A stretch of DNA of 7,198 nucleotides from an uncultured Erysipelotrichaceae bacterium (lineage in GTDB: Bacteria > Bacillota_I > Bacilli_A > Erysipelotrichales > Coprobacillaceae): positions 1 to 7,198 of the forward strand of contig URQL01000084.1 of assembly GCA_900550005.1 (NCBI GenBank), in the 5' to 3' direction. The position numbers and the translations under genes are program-made. The notes beneath the pieces were generated by a model. It saw nothing but the letters and a program-made list of their open reading frames with translations, ran no database searches and was not told where the DNA came from. Below, piece after piece: positions 5,851 to 7,198 of this stretch (its first letter is position 1; every line of letters begins with the position of its first letter).

Positions 5851-6813
5851 ATGTTTGATGAAAAAAGAAAAGTTGTTTTAGTAGGAACAGGTTTCGTAGG
5901 AATGTCTATGGCCTATTCCGTTATGAATACAGGTGGAGTAGATGAATTAATCTTAATTGATGTTAATGAAGAAAAAGCACAAGGTGAAGCGATGGATATC
6001 AGTGATGGTTTACCTTATGCAAAAAGTCATTTAAAAGTTATGGCAGGATCTTATAAAGACTGTCAAGATGCAGATATTGTTGTTATTACTGCTGGAGCTG
6101 CACAAAAGCCTGGACAAACACGTCTTGATTTAGCAGAAATCAATGCTCGTATTACTAAAAATATTACAAAACAAATCATGTCATCAGGATTTAATGGAAT
6201 TATCATTGTAGCAAGTAACCCTGTTGATCTAATGAGTCATGTCGTTAAAAAGGTATCAGGACTTCCAGCTAATCGAGTTATTGGTAGTGGTACGATTCTA
6301 GATACAGCTCGTTTAAGACATAAAATGTGTGAATATTTAAATGTTAGATCAGCCAATATTCATGCTTATGTATTAGGAGAACATGGTGATTCTTCATTTG
6401 TTTCATGGGATAATGCTTATGTAGGATGCTTAAAATTATATGATTACTTAGATCATAAAGGAATTCCTCATGAAAACTTACAACATATTCATGAAGAAGT
6501 AAGAGATGCTGCTTATAAAATTATTGAACGTAAAAAAGCAACTTACTATGGTATTGGATTATCACTTAATCGATTACTTCAAGCGGTATTAAATGATGAA
6601 AATACGATTTTAACCGTATCTGCCCATCAAGATGGACAATATACAGATGAAGATATCTATATTGGTGTACCTGCTATTGTCAATCGTTCAGGTATTAAGG
6701 ATATTATCAAGATCCCATTAAGTGATGAAGACCAAGCAAAATTCGATGAATCATGTAAGACTTTAAAAGAAACAATTATGAATGTGATTGATCCTGTATT
6801 AAATGAAAAATAA
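5851..6813 (+). CDS. ldh: L-lactate dehydrogenase (probably fructose-1,6-bisphosphate-activated)
   Basis: This complete 320-residue cytosolic enzyme interconverts pyruvate and L-lactate with NADH/NAD+, regenerating NAD+ in fermentation. The Rossmann motif GTGFVG (12-17) and Asp37 bind NAD. QKPGQTR (85-91) is the mobile active-site loop: Gln85 corresponds to the lactate-specific Gln102 (malate dehydrogenases have Arg there), and Arg91 to catalytic Arg109. Asp151 and Arg154 in DTARLR match Asp168 and substrate-binding Arg171. His178 in GEHGD matches catalytic His195. Arg156 and His171 occupy the positions of Arg173 and His188, the fructose-1,6-bisphosphate site of allosteric bacterial enzymes, so activation by that sugar is likely. 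The start is supported by AAGGTGA (5837-5843), seven bases before ATG. The gene is apparently monocistronic, with a candidate promoter upstream and a terminator overlapping its stop. Among alternatives, malate dehydrogenase is excluded by Gln85. Confidence 0.95.
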   Translation: MFDEKRKVVLVGTGFVGMSMAYSVMNTGGVDELILIDVNEEKAQGEAMDISDGLPYAKSHLKVMAGSYKDCQDADIVVITAGAAQKPGQTRLDLAEINARITKNITKQIMSSGFNGIIIVASNPVDLMSHVVKKVSGLPANRVIGSGTILDTARLRHKMCEYLNVRSANIHAYVLGEHGDSSFVSWDNAYVGCLKLYDYLDHKGIPHENLQHIHEEVRDAAYKIIERKKATYYGIGLSLNRLLQAVLNDENTILTVSAHQDGQYTDEDIYIGVPAIVNRSGIKDIIKIPLSDEDQAKFDESCKTLKETIMNVIDPVLNEK

Positions 6814-6833
6814 GCCGTGGGGCTTATTTTTTT
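6809..6833 (+). terminator. Rho-independent terminator of ldh
   Basis: An eight-base-pair perfect stem (AATAAGCC at 6809-6816 with GGCTTATT at 6821-6828), a GTGG loop and a run of T reaching 6833 overlap the TAA stop of the lactate dehydrogenase gene. Confidence 0.85.
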
Positions 6834-6837
6834 GTAT

Positions 6838-6867
6838 ATAAAAAAGTTAGAACCAAAGTTCTAACTT
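6838..6867 (-). terminator. Rho-independent terminator of the minus-strand PTS gene
   Basis: A ten-base-pair perfect stem (AAGTTAGAAC at 6844-6853 with GTTCTAACTT at 6858-6867) has a four-base loop. On the minus strand a T run follows (complement of the A run from 6840), so it ends transcription arriving from the PTS gene 23 bases away. With the ldh terminator it separates two converging units. Confidence 0.8.
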
Positions 6868-6890
6868 AGTGAGCTTTATTGTAACTTTAA

Positions 6891-7198
6891 TTAATCTGCA
6901 TTAACTGCATTTTGTTTATTTGACATCATTACGAATGGTGTCCATAATACTGTTAATCCGATAATTTCAATTACTTGGTAAATTGCTGCTCTGAAACCTC
7001 CACCTGTTGCTAAGAATGGATATAATACTGGTGGTGTTACCCAAGGAACAGTTAAACAAACTCTTTCAATGATACCGAAGTTCATTAATTCATAAGAAAT
7101 AGCTGCTAAAATAGTAGGCCCTGCGATGAATGGTAACATATATGTTGGGTTCATAACGATTGGGATACCAAATGTGATTGGTTCGTTGATTTCGAATA
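6891..7198 (-). CDS. PTS sugar permease EIIC, lactose/cellobiose family, C-terminal part (5' end outside window)
   Basis: The minus-strand frame is open from the right edge to TAA at 6891-6893, giving 101 complete residues of the C-terminal part of a membrane EIIC protein. The methionine at 7152-7154 is internal: upstream of it the frame reads FEINEPITFGIPIVMNP, the strongly conserved NEP segment of CelB/LacE/ChbC-type permeases, where the glutamate takes part in sugar binding. After it come a hydrophobic stretch, PFIAGPTILAAISYELMNFG, an amphipathic VPWVTPPVLYPFLATGG segment typical of the family, and a last membrane helix, IYQVIEIIGLTVLWTPFVMM, with a short polar tail. The protein imports and, with EIIA and EIIB, phosphorylates a beta-glucoside, chitobiose or lactose-like disaccharide; which one cannot be told. 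Its partners would lie beyond the window. It converges on ldh and has its own terminator. Confidence 0.92.
   Translation of the reverse strand, partial: FEINEPITFGIPIVMNPTYMLPFIAGPTILAAISYELMNFGIIERVCLTVPWVTPPVLYPFLATGGGFRAAIYQVIEIIGLTVLWTPFVMMSNKQNAVNAD

Overview
The window is A+T-rich with the standard genetic code: tryptophan is TGG throughout, and intact genes end in TAA or TAG. Strong AAGGAG-type ribosome binding sites, U-tailed hairpin terminators, a PTS permease and a fermentative L-lactate dehydrogenase point to a low-GC Firmicute. A gut fermenter of the Erysipelotrichia/Coprobacillaceae type is my best guess. That placement is an impression from gene style, not a demonstrated assignment.

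Bases 1-3280 hold the end of a tight plus-strand redox operon whose promoter lies outside the window. It encodes three tandem aldo/keto reductases (the first cut by the window edge), a flavin reductase-like FMN-binding protein, and a flavodoxin-fold oxidoreductase with an iron-sulfur-flavoprotein-type cysteine cluster. Gaps are 12-19 bases, and a hairpin terminator closes the unit. The likely theme is NAD(P)H- and flavin-dependent reduction of carbonyls or electrophiles. The substrate cannot be read from the sequence.

Bases 3282-5183 start with a very good sigma-A promoter (TTGACA, 17 bases, TATAAA). A catabolite-repression (cre)-like palindrome lies over the expected transcription start. A major-facilitator transporter of the LacY/HcaT-like branch follows, then a terminator hairpin, then a maltose/galactoside O-acetyltransferase. 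Transporter, sugar acetyltransferase and candidate cre together suggest sugar uptake and modification under carbon control.

Bases 5184-5850 contain no intact gene. Most of the stretch is the decayed remnant of another aldo/keto reductase, of a different subfamily from the tandem set, with frameshifts, stop codons, a large internal deletion and a lost catalytic lysine. A candidate promoter for the next gene lies at its end.

Bases 5851-6867 encode a complete L-lactate dehydrogenase that keeps the fructose-1,6-bisphosphate effector-site residues, followed by its terminator. A second hairpin, facing the other way, ends a converging minus-strand gene: the C-terminal part of a PTS EIIC permease of the lactose/cellobiose family, which runs off the right edge.

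I found no convincing novel system. The most unusual items are the diverging aldo/keto reductase array with active-site and cofactor-site substitutions, its coupling to two flavoproteins, and the nearby relic of a second reductase type.
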